Source: Leadbetterella byssophila_A (lineage in GTDB: Bacteria > Bacteroidota > Bacteroidia > Cytophagales > Spirosomataceae). Taken from it: a DNA stretch of 63,383 nucleotides. Of this stretch, positions 53,969 to 61,725 are shown piece by piece (positions within the stretch are counted from its first letter, which is position 1; every line of letters begins with the position of its first letter). The stretch is taken from positions 1-63,383 of the forward strand of contig JBEBRR010000019.1 of the NCBI GenBank assembly GCA_040394735.1. The letters are read 5' to 3'. The notes below the pieces were generated by a model. It saw nothing but the letters and a program-made list of their open reading frames with translations. It ran no database searches and was not told where the DNA came from. Both the position numbers and the translations under genes were made by a program.

Positions 53969-54598
53969 TTATTCATTTTCGTGGTCTGCAGCAGGGATCT
54001 CTATTTTTGCCCTGCCCGGTAGCAATTCCAGCTCCCAGTTCATACTGGAAGCCATTTGTTTCATCATCAGCTGAAGCTGGTTAGCCGCTATTGAAGGCAG
54101 TTCACTCTCCTCCGCTTTTATCTTGATCATCCCTTTCGCTTCTGACAGGATGGTAGTGTAATCCTCCTGTTTCATCTGGTTCACAAACCCCTGGTTAATG
54201 TCGTAAAACTTATAATCCGTATCAATGGAAAGCACTTCCGCCGGGGCAAACTCTTCAATCACCAGTCTGCGGCTTCCCGGAGAGCGGCTGAACCTCATCT
54301 TTGCAAAATCATAACCTACAGACACCTTGGCTTTGACAATGATGAGCGCCTTATTCGTGGTTTTAAAAAGCCCCCAGAAATCTTTTTTGGAATTATGGTC
54401 ATAAATCTCAGTAAAATATCCTTCTGCCAGCACTACCTTAAACACCTGTTCTATCTTTTCCAGGAGCACATTCGCCTCCACCCGGATACTTTCCTGCTTA
54501 TTGCTTTTCAGTTTTTTTCCGTACATCCAGTTGAAAACCTGCCAGGCTGCTATTGTTCCCACTCCCAGCGCAATCACAAAAATTCCGAAGTCCATCAT
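53969..54598 (-). CDS. DUF4230 family membrane-anchored protein
   Basis: The 209-residue protein has one N-terminal membrane helix (about 4-22), a basic linker and the DUF4230 pattern (ESIRVEANVLLEKIEQVFKVVLAEGYFTE, shown here only by its edges ESIRV and GYFTE). A conserved mid strand has KALIIVKAKVSVGYDF. Function unknown. Two adjacent ATG codons (54598 and 54595) could start it; the longer frame from 54622 has no clear advantage and runs into the miaA promoter. It is divergent from miaA. Confidence 0.8.
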   Translation of the reverse strand: MMDFGIFVIALGVGTIAAWQVFNWMYGKKLKSNKQESIRVEANVLLEKIEQVFKVVLAEGYFTEIYDHNSKKDFWGLFKTTNKALIIVKAKVSVGYDFAKMRFSRSPGSRRLVIEEFAPAEVLSIDTDYKFYDINQGFVNQMKQEDYTTILSEAKGMIKIKAEESELPSIAANQLQLMMKQMASSMNWELELLPGRAKIEIPAADHENE

Positions 54599-54631
54599 AG
54601 GATTTACGTATATAATTAGCACAAACTTATA

Positions 54632-54639
54632 TAATTTTG
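54632..54639 (+). promoter_or_regulatory. Bacteroidota -7 box overlapping the miaA start region
   Basis: TAATTTTG matches TAnnTTTG. Its last three bases are the TTG that opens the miaA frame at 54637. If this box is used, transcription would begin about 7 bp further and only the in-frame TTG at 54658 would be inside the mRNA. Confidence 0.4.
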
Positions 54640-55572
54640 TTGGAAAAAGCGGAAGAATTGAAAGGTAATCTGGTGGTTATAGTGGGGCCGACGGCCATAG
54701 GAAAAACGGATTTGTGTGTTCGTCTGGCCCAATACTTTGATGCTGAAGTTATCTCTTCCGATTCCCGTCAGCTCTATAAAGAGATGCAGATAGGCACAGC
54801 CAAACCCACTGCCCGGGAAATGCAGGGAGTACCCCATCATTTTATCAGCTCCCACTCTGTACGCAATCTTTACAGCGCCGGCGACTTTGAACGGGATGTG
54901 GGCCGCCTGCTGAAAGGATACTTTAACAAAAAAGACATAGCCATTCTTTCCGGCGGTACCGGGCTGTTTGTACGCGCCGTCACCCATGGCCTTGACGAAA
55001 TGCCTTCGGCGCCTGAAGAATTACGGAAAAAGCTCATGCGCCGCCTGGAAACCGAAGGCCTTGAAGCATTGCAGAAAGAGCTTGCAGCCTTAGACCCTGC
55101 CTCCTGTCTGAGCATGGATATACAGAATCCCCAGCGGGTAGTGAGGGCACTGGAAGTCTGTCTGAGCACCGGAAAACCCTTTTCAGAATTCCGGATAAAA
55201 GAGCCCAAAAAACATGCGTATAAGCTGATCAAAATCGGGCTGGAAAGACCACGTGAAGAACTTTATGAACGCATCAATCGCCGGGTAGAGCTCATGCTGG
55301 AGCACGGCCTGGTAGAAGAAGTAAGATCGCTACTGCCCTTCGAAAATAAAAATGCGCTACAAACCGTGGGCTACAAAGAAGTATTCGGCTATTTGCGGGG
55401 AGAATACGACTACCTCACCATGACAGAGCTGTTAAAAAGAAATACCCGCCGCTACGCCAAACGACAGATGACCTGGTTCAAAAACCAGGATACATTCGAG
55501 TGGTTCTATGCGGAGGATGTAGAGGGGATCAAACGATATATTCATCAGAATTGTTTGATGTCTGAAGCGTGA
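54637..55572 (+). CDS. miaA: tRNA dimethylallyltransferase
   Basis: The 311-residue protein has the P-loop GPTAIGKTDL at about 17-26, the DSRQLYKEM motif, QIGTAKPT, GGTGLFVRAV and the C-terminal RNTRRYAKRQMTWF zinc-free RNA-binding segment. It adds a dimethylallyl group to A37 of tRNAs that read UNN codons. No ATG lies before the P-loop: TTG codons at 54637, 54640 or 54658 (or a GTG close by) must serve. The coordinate given is the longest option; the promoter box favours 54658. Confidence 0.94.
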   Translation: MLEKAEELKGNLVVIVGPTAIGKTDLCVRLAQYFDAEVISSDSRQLYKEMQIGTAKPTAREMQGVPHHFISSHSVRNLYSAGDFERDVGRLLKGYFNKKDIAILSGGTGLFVRAVTHGLDEMPSAPEELRKKLMRRLETEGLEALQKELAALDPASCLSMDIQNPQRVVRALEVCLSTGKPFSEFRIKEPKKHAYKLIKIGLERPREELYERINRRVELMLEHGLVEEVRSLLPFENKNALQTVGYKEVFGYLRGEYDYLTMTELLKRNTRRYAKRQMTWFKNQDTFEWFYAEDVEGIKRYIHQNCLMSEA

Positions 55573-55935
55573 ATCCCGGTATGAACTAAAGAACTGATCC
55601 TATCCCGGCAGGGGTACTCGTTGCAGTTGAAACCACACCCTCCCGCCTGTCTAAAATAACAGGAAGCCGTTAGGGCACTGTTACTCACCAGAACCATGGG
55701 CAGCCTGCAGCAGATATCAAAAAGGCGAACAAGCAATAGGGTGATTTTCAGGCCAGGGTTTTGCACTAAATCATGACCGTTTTATAATTATCGACAGCAA
55801 AGAAGTATATTACCCGGGGCATTGCTGAAAAATTTGGGAAAGAAGTGGTTTGCTTTTATCAGGATGAATAAGAGCGGAGAGAAAATATTATTAACACCAT
55901 TTCAAAATTACTCACAGGCCGGACCGGAACTAAAA
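55573..55935. other. 363-bp region without a recognised gene
   Basis: Between miaA and the terminator of the small exported protein I find no convincing gene. A 73-codon open frame on the minus strand (55545-55766) overlaps miaA and has no family signal. Around 55790-55910 two overlapping plus-strand frames each give about 25-30 plausible residues interrupted by stops, as a decayed gene might. A structured RNA or mobile-element remnant cannot be excluded. Confidence 0.35.
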
Positions 55936-55967
55936 AAGCCTTCCCCGCTTTGATGCAGGGAAGGCTT
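55936..55967 (-). terminator. Rho-independent terminator of small exported protein gene
   Basis: A 10-bp stem AAGCCTTCCC / GGGAAGGCTT (55936-55945 with 55958-55967) with a 12-nt loop is followed on the minus strand by a six-T run. It lies 15 bp after the stop of the gene at 55983. Confidence 0.85.
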
Positions 55968-55982
55968 AATCAAGGGAGTCGA

Positions 55983-56342
55983 TTACTTCTTCGTTCCTTC
56001 GAATGAATTATTCTCTACCGTTAAGGTTACTCCCTTTACCGCTCCGGACTCATCTCTCTTAAATTCAAGAGTACCACCATATTCCTTCAGAGAGAATGTG
56101 TCCTTTTTATCTGTTGCAACCAGCTCTGATTGCCCAGTTTCTGTTTTTCCGATCAAAGCCTCACCATTTTTTTCGATTTTCAGATTTTTAATGGGAGAAT
56201 CCTCTGCAAACTGGTATTCACCCACATAATCATCATTAACCACCACCATCACAGATGATACTTTTTCTGATTTGGGGCTTACCTCTGCGAAAGATGCCGC
56301 TCCCATCATCAACAACGCCATTAAAACTGATACTCTTTTCAT
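55983..56342 (-). CDS. Small exported protein of unknown function
   Basis: The 119-residue protein has a signal peptide (about 1-19, MKRVSVLMALLMMGAASFA). The mature part is Lys-, Glu- and Ser-rich with short alternating strands (VSSVMVVVNDDYVGEY, GTLEFKRDESG). No Cys is present and no family is recognised. ATG at 56342 was chosen; an upstream TTG is in frame. It has its own strong terminator and a long upstream region with three copies of a 17-bp motif, so it is probably specifically regulated and well expressed. Confidence 0.7.
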   Translation of the reverse strand: MKRVSVLMALLMMGAASFAEVSPKSEKVSSVMVVVNDDYVGEYQFAEDSPIKNLKIEKNGEALIGKTETGQSELVATDKKDTFSLKEYGGTLEFKRDESGAVKGVTLTVENNSFEGTKK

Positions 56343-56419
56343 GATTTTCAAAAGTTTAAATGAACAATTAGTTTCCGCTTAGAAAACGGCATACAATTGG
56401 CTGAAATTGAGCATATTGC

Positions 56420-56458
56420 ATTAAAGTTAGCTTAATAGAAAATTAAATTCAGCTTAAA
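56420..56458. promoter_or_regulatory. Two copies of ATTAAAdTyAGCTTAAw motif
   Basis: ATTAAAGTTAGCTTAAT at 56420-56436 and ATTAAATTCAGCTTAAA at 56442-56458 share 14 of 17 bases and are 22 bp apart, about two helical turns, which suits a cooperative DNA-binding protein. They lie about 80-115 bp upstream of the small exported protein start. Confidence 0.5.
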
Positions 56459-56592
56459 AACAGGTAGTTTTACGGGTTTTCAGGTGGATCATATTAAGCA
56501 GCACCAACAGGTCATATTATATTAATAATCAGCATGATAACCACCTTCTTCTTTCTTTTTCCGGCCCTGTAGACCAGCTGGTTTTAAGATAT

Positions 56593-56609
56593 ATTAAAAT
56601 CAGCTTAAA
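56593..56609. promoter_or_regulatory. Third copy of the 17-bp motif
   Basis: ATTAAAATCAGCTTAAA differs from the copy at 56442 at a single base. It lies 151 bp from that copy and about 85 bp upstream of the prfC promoter box, so it could act on either divergent gene. Confidence 0.5.
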
Positions 56610-56692
56610 TCGAATATTACCTCCGGATCTAATCCCGGAAACAACAACATTTGTTTTGAATCCTCTTCCTGCGCCTGAACCAAAGTTTTTCG

Positions 56693-56700
56693 TAAATTTG
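56693..56700 (+). promoter_or_regulatory. Bacteroidota -7 promoter box for prfC
   Basis: TAAATTTG matches TAnnTTTG, 28 bp upstream of the GTG start of prfC. Confidence 0.5.
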
Positions 56701-56728
56701 CAGTTTCGAACTCATATATTTTCTATAG

Positions 56729-58321
56729 GTGACATTCATTTCAGAGCTGGAGCAAAGACGCACTTTTGCCATCATTGCCCACCCCGATGCCGGGAAAACT
56801 ACACTTACCGAGAAACTTTTGCTTTTCGGAGGAGCCATCCAGTCTGCCGGAGCTGTAAAATCCAATAAGATCAAGAAGACCGCTACCTCCGATTTCATGG
56901 AGATCGAAAAACAGCGGGGAATTTCAGTGGCTACATCCGTAATGACTTTCGAGTACGGTGGCCGTAAGATCAATATCCTGGACACCCCCGGCCACAAAGA
57001 TTTTGCCGAAGATACGTATCGTACCTTAACAGCGGTAGATAGCGTGATCCTGGTGATAGATTGTGTGAAAGGGGTGGAAGAGCAGACCGAGAAGCTGATG
57101 GAAGTATGCCGTATGCGCGATACCCCCGTGATCGTGTTTGTCAACAAGATGGACCGCGAAGGGAAAGACCCGTTTGACCTCCTGGATGAACTCGAACAGA
57201 AGCTCGGCATCAAAGTGCGGCCGATTACCTGGCCCGTTAACGGCGGAAGCGACCTGAAAGGGGTTTATCACCTGCTGGACCAGCAGATGAATTACTTTAA
57301 GGTAAATAAAACCCGGCTGGAAGATGATGTAAAAGCCATTGCCTTTGACTCTCCCGAACTGGAACAAAGCGTAGGAGATAAAGATGCCGCTCAGCTGCGT
57401 GAAGACGTGGAGATGATTGACGCTATTTACGAATCTTTTGACACAAAAGATTATCTGAGCGGAAAAGTAGCTCCTGTATTTTTCGGCAGTGCGGTGAACA
57501 GCTTCGGTATAAAAGAACTGCTCGACACCTTCTGCAAGATCAGTCCGGCGCCTATAGCGCGTATGACCAATGTGAGGCTGGTAGAGCCTACCGAAAAGAA
57601 GTTCACAGGGTTTGTATTTAAGATTCATGCCAATATTGATCCGCGTCACCGCGACCGGATCGCTTTTCTCCGGGTCTGTTCAGGAACGTTTGAACGGGGA
57701 AAATTCTATAAGCATGTGCGACTGGGCAAAGACCTTCGCTTCTCTAACCCCTACATGTTTATGGCCGATGCGAAGGAGGTGGTAGAAGAAGGATATCCCG
57801 GTGATGTGGTAGGTCTGTACGATACAGGGAACTTTAAGATCGGCGACACCCTTACCGAGGGGGAATCTATGTATTTTACCGGCATACCGAGCTTTTCACC
57901 CGAACTTTTCCGGGAGGTGGTCAATACCGACCCGCTTAAAACCAAACAGCTCGACAAAGGAATTTCCCAACTGGCAGAAGAAGGAGTGGCCCAGCTCTTT
58001 ACCCTGCAGCCCGGTAACCGGAAGGTCATCGGTACGGTAGGAGAGCTCCAGTTTGAAGTAATCCAATACCGTCTTCTCAACGAGTACGGAGCTTCCTGTC
58101 GCTTTGAAGCCCGCCCTTATAGCAAAGCGTGCTGGATTACAGCTGAAGACCCCGCCAAGCTGGCAGAATTCATCCGCCTGAAATCCAACTATATCGCTTA
58201 CGACAAAGATGAAAACCCGGTATTCCTGGCTGAAACCGACTGGATTCTCCGGATGAACAGAGAGAACAATCCGGACATCGAGTTCCATACCACCTCTGAA
58301 TTTAAACTGCAGGGGGTGTAA
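56729..58321 (+). CDS. prfC: Peptide chain release factor 3
   Basis: The 530-residue protein is a translational GTPase with G1 AHPDAGKTT, G2 region RGISVATS, G3 DTPGHKDF and G4 NKMDRE. A RF3-type second domain and a long C-terminal domain with GELQFEVIQYRL follow. It recycles RF1/RF2 after termination. The frame opens with GTG at 56729; no ATG is available before the P-loop. The length equals that of other RF3 proteins, which supports this start. Confidence 0.96.
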   Translation: MTFISELEQRRTFAIIAHPDAGKTTLTEKLLLFGGAIQSAGAVKSNKIKKTATSDFMEIEKQRGISVATSVMTFEYGGRKINILDTPGHKDFAEDTYRTLTAVDSVILVIDCVKGVEEQTEKLMEVCRMRDTPVIVFVNKMDREGKDPFDLLDELEQKLGIKVRPITWPVNGGSDLKGVYHLLDQQMNYFKVNKTRLEDDVKAIAFDSPELEQSVGDKDAAQLREDVEMIDAIYESFDTKDYLSGKVAPVFFGSAVNSFGIKELLDTFCKISPAPIARMTNVRLVEPTEKKFTGFVFKIHANIDPRHRDRIAFLRVCSGTFERGKFYKHVRLGKDLRFSNPYMFMADAKEVVEEGYPGDVVGLYDTGNFKIGDTLTEGESMYFTGIPSFSPELFREVVNTDPLKTKQLDKGISQLAEEGVAQLFTLQPGNRKVIGTVGELQFEVIQYRLLNEYGASCRFEARPYSKACWITAEDPAKLAEFIRLKSNYIAYDKDENPVFLAETDWILRMNRENNPDIEFHTTSEFKLQGV

Positions 58322-58411
58322 ACGGGATTAAGAAGTAAGCACCACCTGACTTTCGGCCTATTCAAAGAGGTGTATTGAGCCGGAAAGCATTCAAAAGTCA
58401 TGACTTTGTTT

Positions 58412-58419
58412 TAAATTTG
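58412..58419 (+). promoter_or_regulatory. Bacteroidota -7 promoter box for GH5 gene
   Basis: TAAATTTG matches TAnnTTTG, 14 bp before the ATG at 58434. Confidence 0.5.
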
Positions 58420-58433
58420 GTGATCCAATAGCT

Positions 58434-60143
58434 ATGCCCATGCGTATAATTTGCTGGTTCATCTTTTTATTTGTCCAAACGGTATCCGCTCAAACGGCCC
58501 ATGAAATCAATCAAGAGCTGGGGCGGGGCGTAAACATGGGCAATATGTTTGAAGCCCCCTCGGAAGATGCCTGGGGCAATCCCTTCCGTGACGATTACTT
58601 TCAGAGAATTGCAGCGCTTGGTTTTGACCATGTCCGGATTCCCGTCACCTGGGATATCCCCTCCAGGGCACAGCAAACTCCTCCGTTTACCCTGGCTTCC
58701 GGCTTCCTTCAGAGAATAAAGCAAGTGGTAGATAATGCCCGCAGTGCCGGACTGATGGTCATCATCAATATGCATCATCATGATCAGCTCTTTGAAAAAC
58801 CGGAAGAATCAAAAAGCCGGTTCCTGAGCCAGTGGTCGCAGCTATCGGATTACTTTAAGGGCTATGATTCCAACCTGCTGTTTGAAGTGCTTAATGAACC
58901 CCACGGCAACCTCACGCCGGAAAAATGGAACCTCTTCTTTAAGGAGGCGCTGGAGATCATCAGGGAAAAGAATCCAACACGCCCGGTACTGGCAGGCATA
59001 GCAGAATACGGGGGGCTGGGCGGACTTTCCCGGCTGGAAATCCCGCGTGACAATCACCTCATTCTTACTGTTCATTACTATGAACCTTTCGCCTTTACCC
59101 ACCAGGGGGCGGAATGGGTCCAGGGGTCTGCCCCCTGGCTGGGTACCCGGTGGGAAAATACCGACAGGGAACAGGAGCTGGTAAAGCAACAATTTCAGTA
59201 CGCACAGAATTTTGCAAAAGCAAATAACGTACCCATCCATATCGGCGAATTCGGAGCTTATAGTAAGGCCGACCTGAAAAGCAGGGCATTATGGACCAAT
59301 TTCCTGGCCCGTTGGTTCGAAGAGCAGGGATTTAGCTGGGCTTACTGGGAATTCAGCGCGGGATTCGGCTTCTTTGACCCTAAAACCAACCAGGTTAACG
59401 AAGAGCTGGTCAATGCCCTGCTGCACAATCCTATGCCCCAGCCGGTAAAAACAGAAACGGTCAGTGTTTACCGGTCAGACTTTTCACAGGGGAACCACGG
59501 CTGGAACCTGCAGGTGTCCGAGCCGGCACAGGCCACCATGGAACGTACCAACAATACCTTAAAAATCAACGTAAAGAAAACTTCCGCGGATGCCTGGCAT
59601 GTACAGCTGTCCCGGGGAAGCATTCCTTTAAAGAAAGGGAAGCAATACCTGGTCACCTTCGAGATGGAATCAGCGGTACCCCACCCGATATCTGCCTATA
59701 CCGGTATGACCCGGTCACCATGGAGCAGCTATTCGGGATTCTCCTCCTTCACTCCGCAAACGGAAAGGCAATCTTTTGAATACCTTTTCCTGATGAAGGA
59801 TGAAGACGACCCCGCCGCGCGCATGGTTTTTGATTTGGGCCTCTCCGGCAGCATCACCTTCCATACCATCCGCATAGCTGAAATTGTTACGGCCAAAGAA
59901 GTGGTTCTTTTTGCAGAAGAACCCGGAAAAGCTATTCTGTACCCCAATCCGGGACATGATCAGGTCAGTTTCAGCGGTATTCCTGAGGGTGTAAAAACAG
60001 AACTGCTTAACCTGAAAGGCGAAATCCTCAGAACACTGACCGCGGAAGAGCTGCATAACGGCCGGTTCAGCATCAGAGGCCTTCCGGCCGGACATTATTT
60101 TTTACGCTTCAGCAATGAGGTAGTCCGCCTGGTTATCCCGTGA
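58434..60143 (+). CDS. GH5 endoglucanase-type enzyme with CBM-like module and T9SS sorting domain
   Basis: The 569-residue protein has a signal peptide (about 1-19, ending VSAQ). The GH5 barrel (about 22-325) has RIPVTW, acid/base Glu155 in NEPHG and nucleophile Glu272 in IGEFGAYS. A beta-sandwich carbohydrate-binding-like module follows (about 340-490). The last 75 residues form a Por-type sorting domain starting YPNPGHD, the signal for type IX secretion. It is expected to be released or held at the cell surface and to cut beta-1,4-glucan or mannan. A secreted esterase gene follows after a 158-bp spacer. Confidence 0.92.
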   Translation: MPMRIICWFIFLFVQTVSAQTAHEINQELGRGVNMGNMFEAPSEDAWGNPFRDDYFQRIAALGFDHVRIPVTWDIPSRAQQTPPFTLASGFLQRIKQVVDNARSAGLMVIINMHHHDQLFEKPEESKSRFLSQWSQLSDYFKGYDSNLLFEVLNEPHGNLTPEKWNLFFKEALEIIREKNPTRPVLAGIAEYGGLGGLSRLEIPRDNHLILTVHYYEPFAFTHQGAEWVQGSAPWLGTRWENTDREQELVKQQFQYAQNFAKANNVPIHIGEFGAYSKADLKSRALWTNFLARWFEEQGFSWAYWEFSAGFGFFDPKTNQVNEELVNALLHNPMPQPVKTETVSVYRSDFSQGNHGWNLQVSEPAQATMERTNNTLKINVKKTSADAWHVQLSRGSIPLKKGKQYLVTFEMESAVPHPISAYTGMTRSPWSSYSGFSSFTPQTERQSFEYLFLMKDEDDPAARMVFDLGLSGSITFHTIRIAEIVTAKEVVLFAEEPGKAILYPNPGHDQVSFSGIPEGVKTELLNLKGEILRTLTAEELHNGRFSIRGLPAGHYFLRFSNEVVRLVIP

Positions 60144-60257
60144 ATGAATAAATTCGTCAATCGTACATGATCAATCATAAATTAACCGATGAAATTTCCA
60201 TGAGCCGTCAGCTAATCAGAAGCGCCCCGGCTGCTGAATAAGCGGTCCGCTGTTGTG

Positions 60258-60292
60258 GCTGAAAGCCGATAGCTCAAGACTGAAAGCTAAAA
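60258..60292 (+). repeat. Heptad intergenic array, GCTGAAA type
   Basis: Five consecutive 7-mers (GCTGAAA, GCCGATA and relatives) end 9 bp before the esterase ATG. The following AT-rich bases resemble those between the 38-bp palindrome and the GLPGLI ATG. Confidence 0.6.
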
Positions 60293-60301
60293 TTTATACT
60301 T

Positions 60302-61123
60302 ATGAAAAAAAACTTCCTCTTTCTACTCCTGCTGACTGCCCAGGTTATTTATGCCCAAAAGGTTGATACCCTCTCGGTTTACAGCTCTTCCATGAATAAA
60401 AACATCAGGAATGTGGTGATACTTCCCGCAGATTACGGTACGGTGCCCGGTAAAACCTACCCCGTGCTCTATCTTCTCCATGGTTATAACGGGAATTACT
60501 CCAGCTGGATCAAAATCAAACCAGAGCTACCTGAGGCAGCCACCCTTTCGGGTATGATCGTGGTATGTCCCGACGGACAGAACAGCTGGTACTGGGACAG
60601 CCCCAGGCAACCTTCAGTACGTTTTGAAACCTATGTCAGCAGGGAGCTGGTCAGCTATATAGACAAAAACTACTCTACGCGCCCGGAGCCTGCGGGTCGG
60701 GCAGTGACCGGCCTGAGTATGGGCGGACACGGAGGCTTATGGCTGGGTATCCGCCACCAGGACACTTTCGGCGCCTGCGGGTCCATGAGTGGCGGTGTAG
60801 ACATCCGTCCGTTTCCCGAAAACTGGGAAATGAAAAAACAGCTGGGTGAATATGCAGAGAATCCGTCGCTCTGGGAGGAACATACCGTCATTAACCAGCT
60901 GCATAAAATACACGCGGGAAAATTGCAGATCATGATCGATTGCGGTACCGGCGATTTCTTCTACCAGGTTAACAAAGCCCTGCACGAAAAGCTGCTTTAT
61001 CTCAATATCCCGCATGATTACCTGGAACGCCCCGGTGTACATAACGGTGCTTACTGGAACAATGCCATAGATTACCAGCTCCTGTATTTTGCCAGGTTTT
61101 TTGGAACAGGGAAGAAATCCTGA
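60302..61123 (+). CDS. Secreted esterase, alpha/beta hydrolase (esterase D/CE1-like)
   Basis: The 273-residue protein has a signal peptide (about 1-19, ending IYAQ). The alpha/beta hydrolase core has oxyanion strand LYLLHGYNG, nucleophile Ser139 in GLSMGGHG, an acidic residue around DCGTGD (213-218) and His247 in PGVHNG. It resembles esterase D and acetylxylan or feruloyl esterases of family CE1. Located directly after the secreted GH5 gene, it may remove acyl groups from plant polysaccharides; substrate inferred. Confidence 0.9.
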   Translation: MKKNFLFLLLLTAQVIYAQKVDTLSVYSSSMNKNIRNVVILPADYGTVPGKTYPVLYLLHGYNGNYSSWIKIKPELPEAATLSGMIVVCPDGQNSWYWDSPRQPSVRFETYVSRELVSYIDKNYSTRPEPAGRAVTGLSMGGHGGLWLGIRHQDTFGACGSMSGGVDIRPFPENWEMKKQLGEYAENPSLWEEHTVINQLHKIHAGKLQIMIDCGTGDFFYQVNKALHEKLLYLNIPHDYLERPGVHNGAYWNNAIDYQLLYFARFFGTGKKS

Positions 61124-61131
61124 AAAACTTT

Positions 61132-61410
61132 CTACGTGTTACCGATCACCACGTTCCACTCCCGGACCTCCCATTCCGTAATGAGCCCGTTTTTAACGTA
61201 GGGGTCGTGGATGGCAAACTCCCCGGCAGTTTCAGGACTGTCACTTTTAAAGATCAGGACAGCGCCATCAGCCGGGTCGGTCAGCGCTCCGGCCATTACC
61301 AGGTGGCCGCTTTCCTGGTATTTCACCGCATATGCCAGGTGTTCTGCCCGGTACGGGGTCCGTTTTTCCGTATAATTTTCTACCGTTTTGTAAAACAGGA
61401 TGTAATACAT
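61132..61410 (-). CDS. YciI-like domain protein
   Basis: The 92-residue protein has the YciI (ferredoxin-like) pattern: YILFYKTVENY at the start, RAEHLAYAVKYQESGHLVMAGALTDPADGA edges RAEHL and GALTDP in the middle, and DPYVKNGLITEWEVREWN at the end. The conserved His and Asp of the family are present. Function is unclear; some members are dehalogenase- or lyase-like. It is the third gene of a minus-strand run. Confidence 0.88.
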   Translation of the reverse strand: MYYILFYKTVENYTEKRTPYRAEHLAYAVKYQESGHLVMAGALTDPADGAVLIFKSDSPETAGEFAIHDPYVKNGLITEWEVREWNVVIGNT

Positions 61411-61425
61411 TGCTTAAAATATTGA

Positions 61426-61725
61426 TTACCGGTTTTTATTCTCAGCGGGTTTAAGGCTCAGACCCCGCTCCCGGAGTGACTCCCTGAACACCGGCAGCGA
61501 GGCCCTGCCTACTCCGTGAAGCTTCAGAATCTCCTTTTCCGTATAAGCCGAAAGTTTCTGAAGGGTATCTATGCCTTCATCCAGCAGGGCTCTTCTTGCC
61601 GGACTGCTGAGCAGGCTCAAAAATCCGCTGCCGGGGGATTTTTCTTTTTCACAGACAGGGCAGGCAGGACAATCACTGCTTTTAAAAAAGGAATGCCCCT
61701 TTTCACAGGTTCTTAACGTCTTCAT
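61426..61725 (-). CDS. Small protein with Cys cluster and RNAP-alpha-CTD-like helix-hairpin-helix
   Basis: The 99-residue protein has an N-terminal CxxC-type cluster (Cys7, His11, Cys19, Cys22, Cys25) that may bind zinc, and a C-terminal half with SAYTEKEILKLHGVGRASLPVF (62-88). That half resembles the alpha C-terminal domain of RNA polymerase and other HhH DNA-binding units. It could be a small transcription or nucleic-acid-binding factor. ATG at 61725 overlaps the TGA of the upstream serine hydrolase gene as TGATG, so translation is coupled. Confidence 0.75.
   Translation of the reverse strand: MKTLRTCEKGHSFFKSSDCPACPVCEKEKSPGSGFLSLLSSPARRALLDEGIDTLQKLSAYTEKEILKLHGVGRASLPVFRESLRERGLSLKPAENKNR

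Larger units (their letters stand above)
56343..56728. other. 386-bp divergent intergenic region
   Basis: No gene is seen. It is AT-rich and contains three copies of a 17-bp motif (56420, 56442 and 56593) and, at its right end, the prfC promoter box. It separates the small exported protein gene (minus) from prfC (plus). Confidence 0.6.

Noticed and set aside
55545..55766. 73-codon minus-strand frame with several Cys residues after miaA
   Set aside because: It overlaps miaA, has no family match I can name and no promoter; kept only as part of the unassigned interval.
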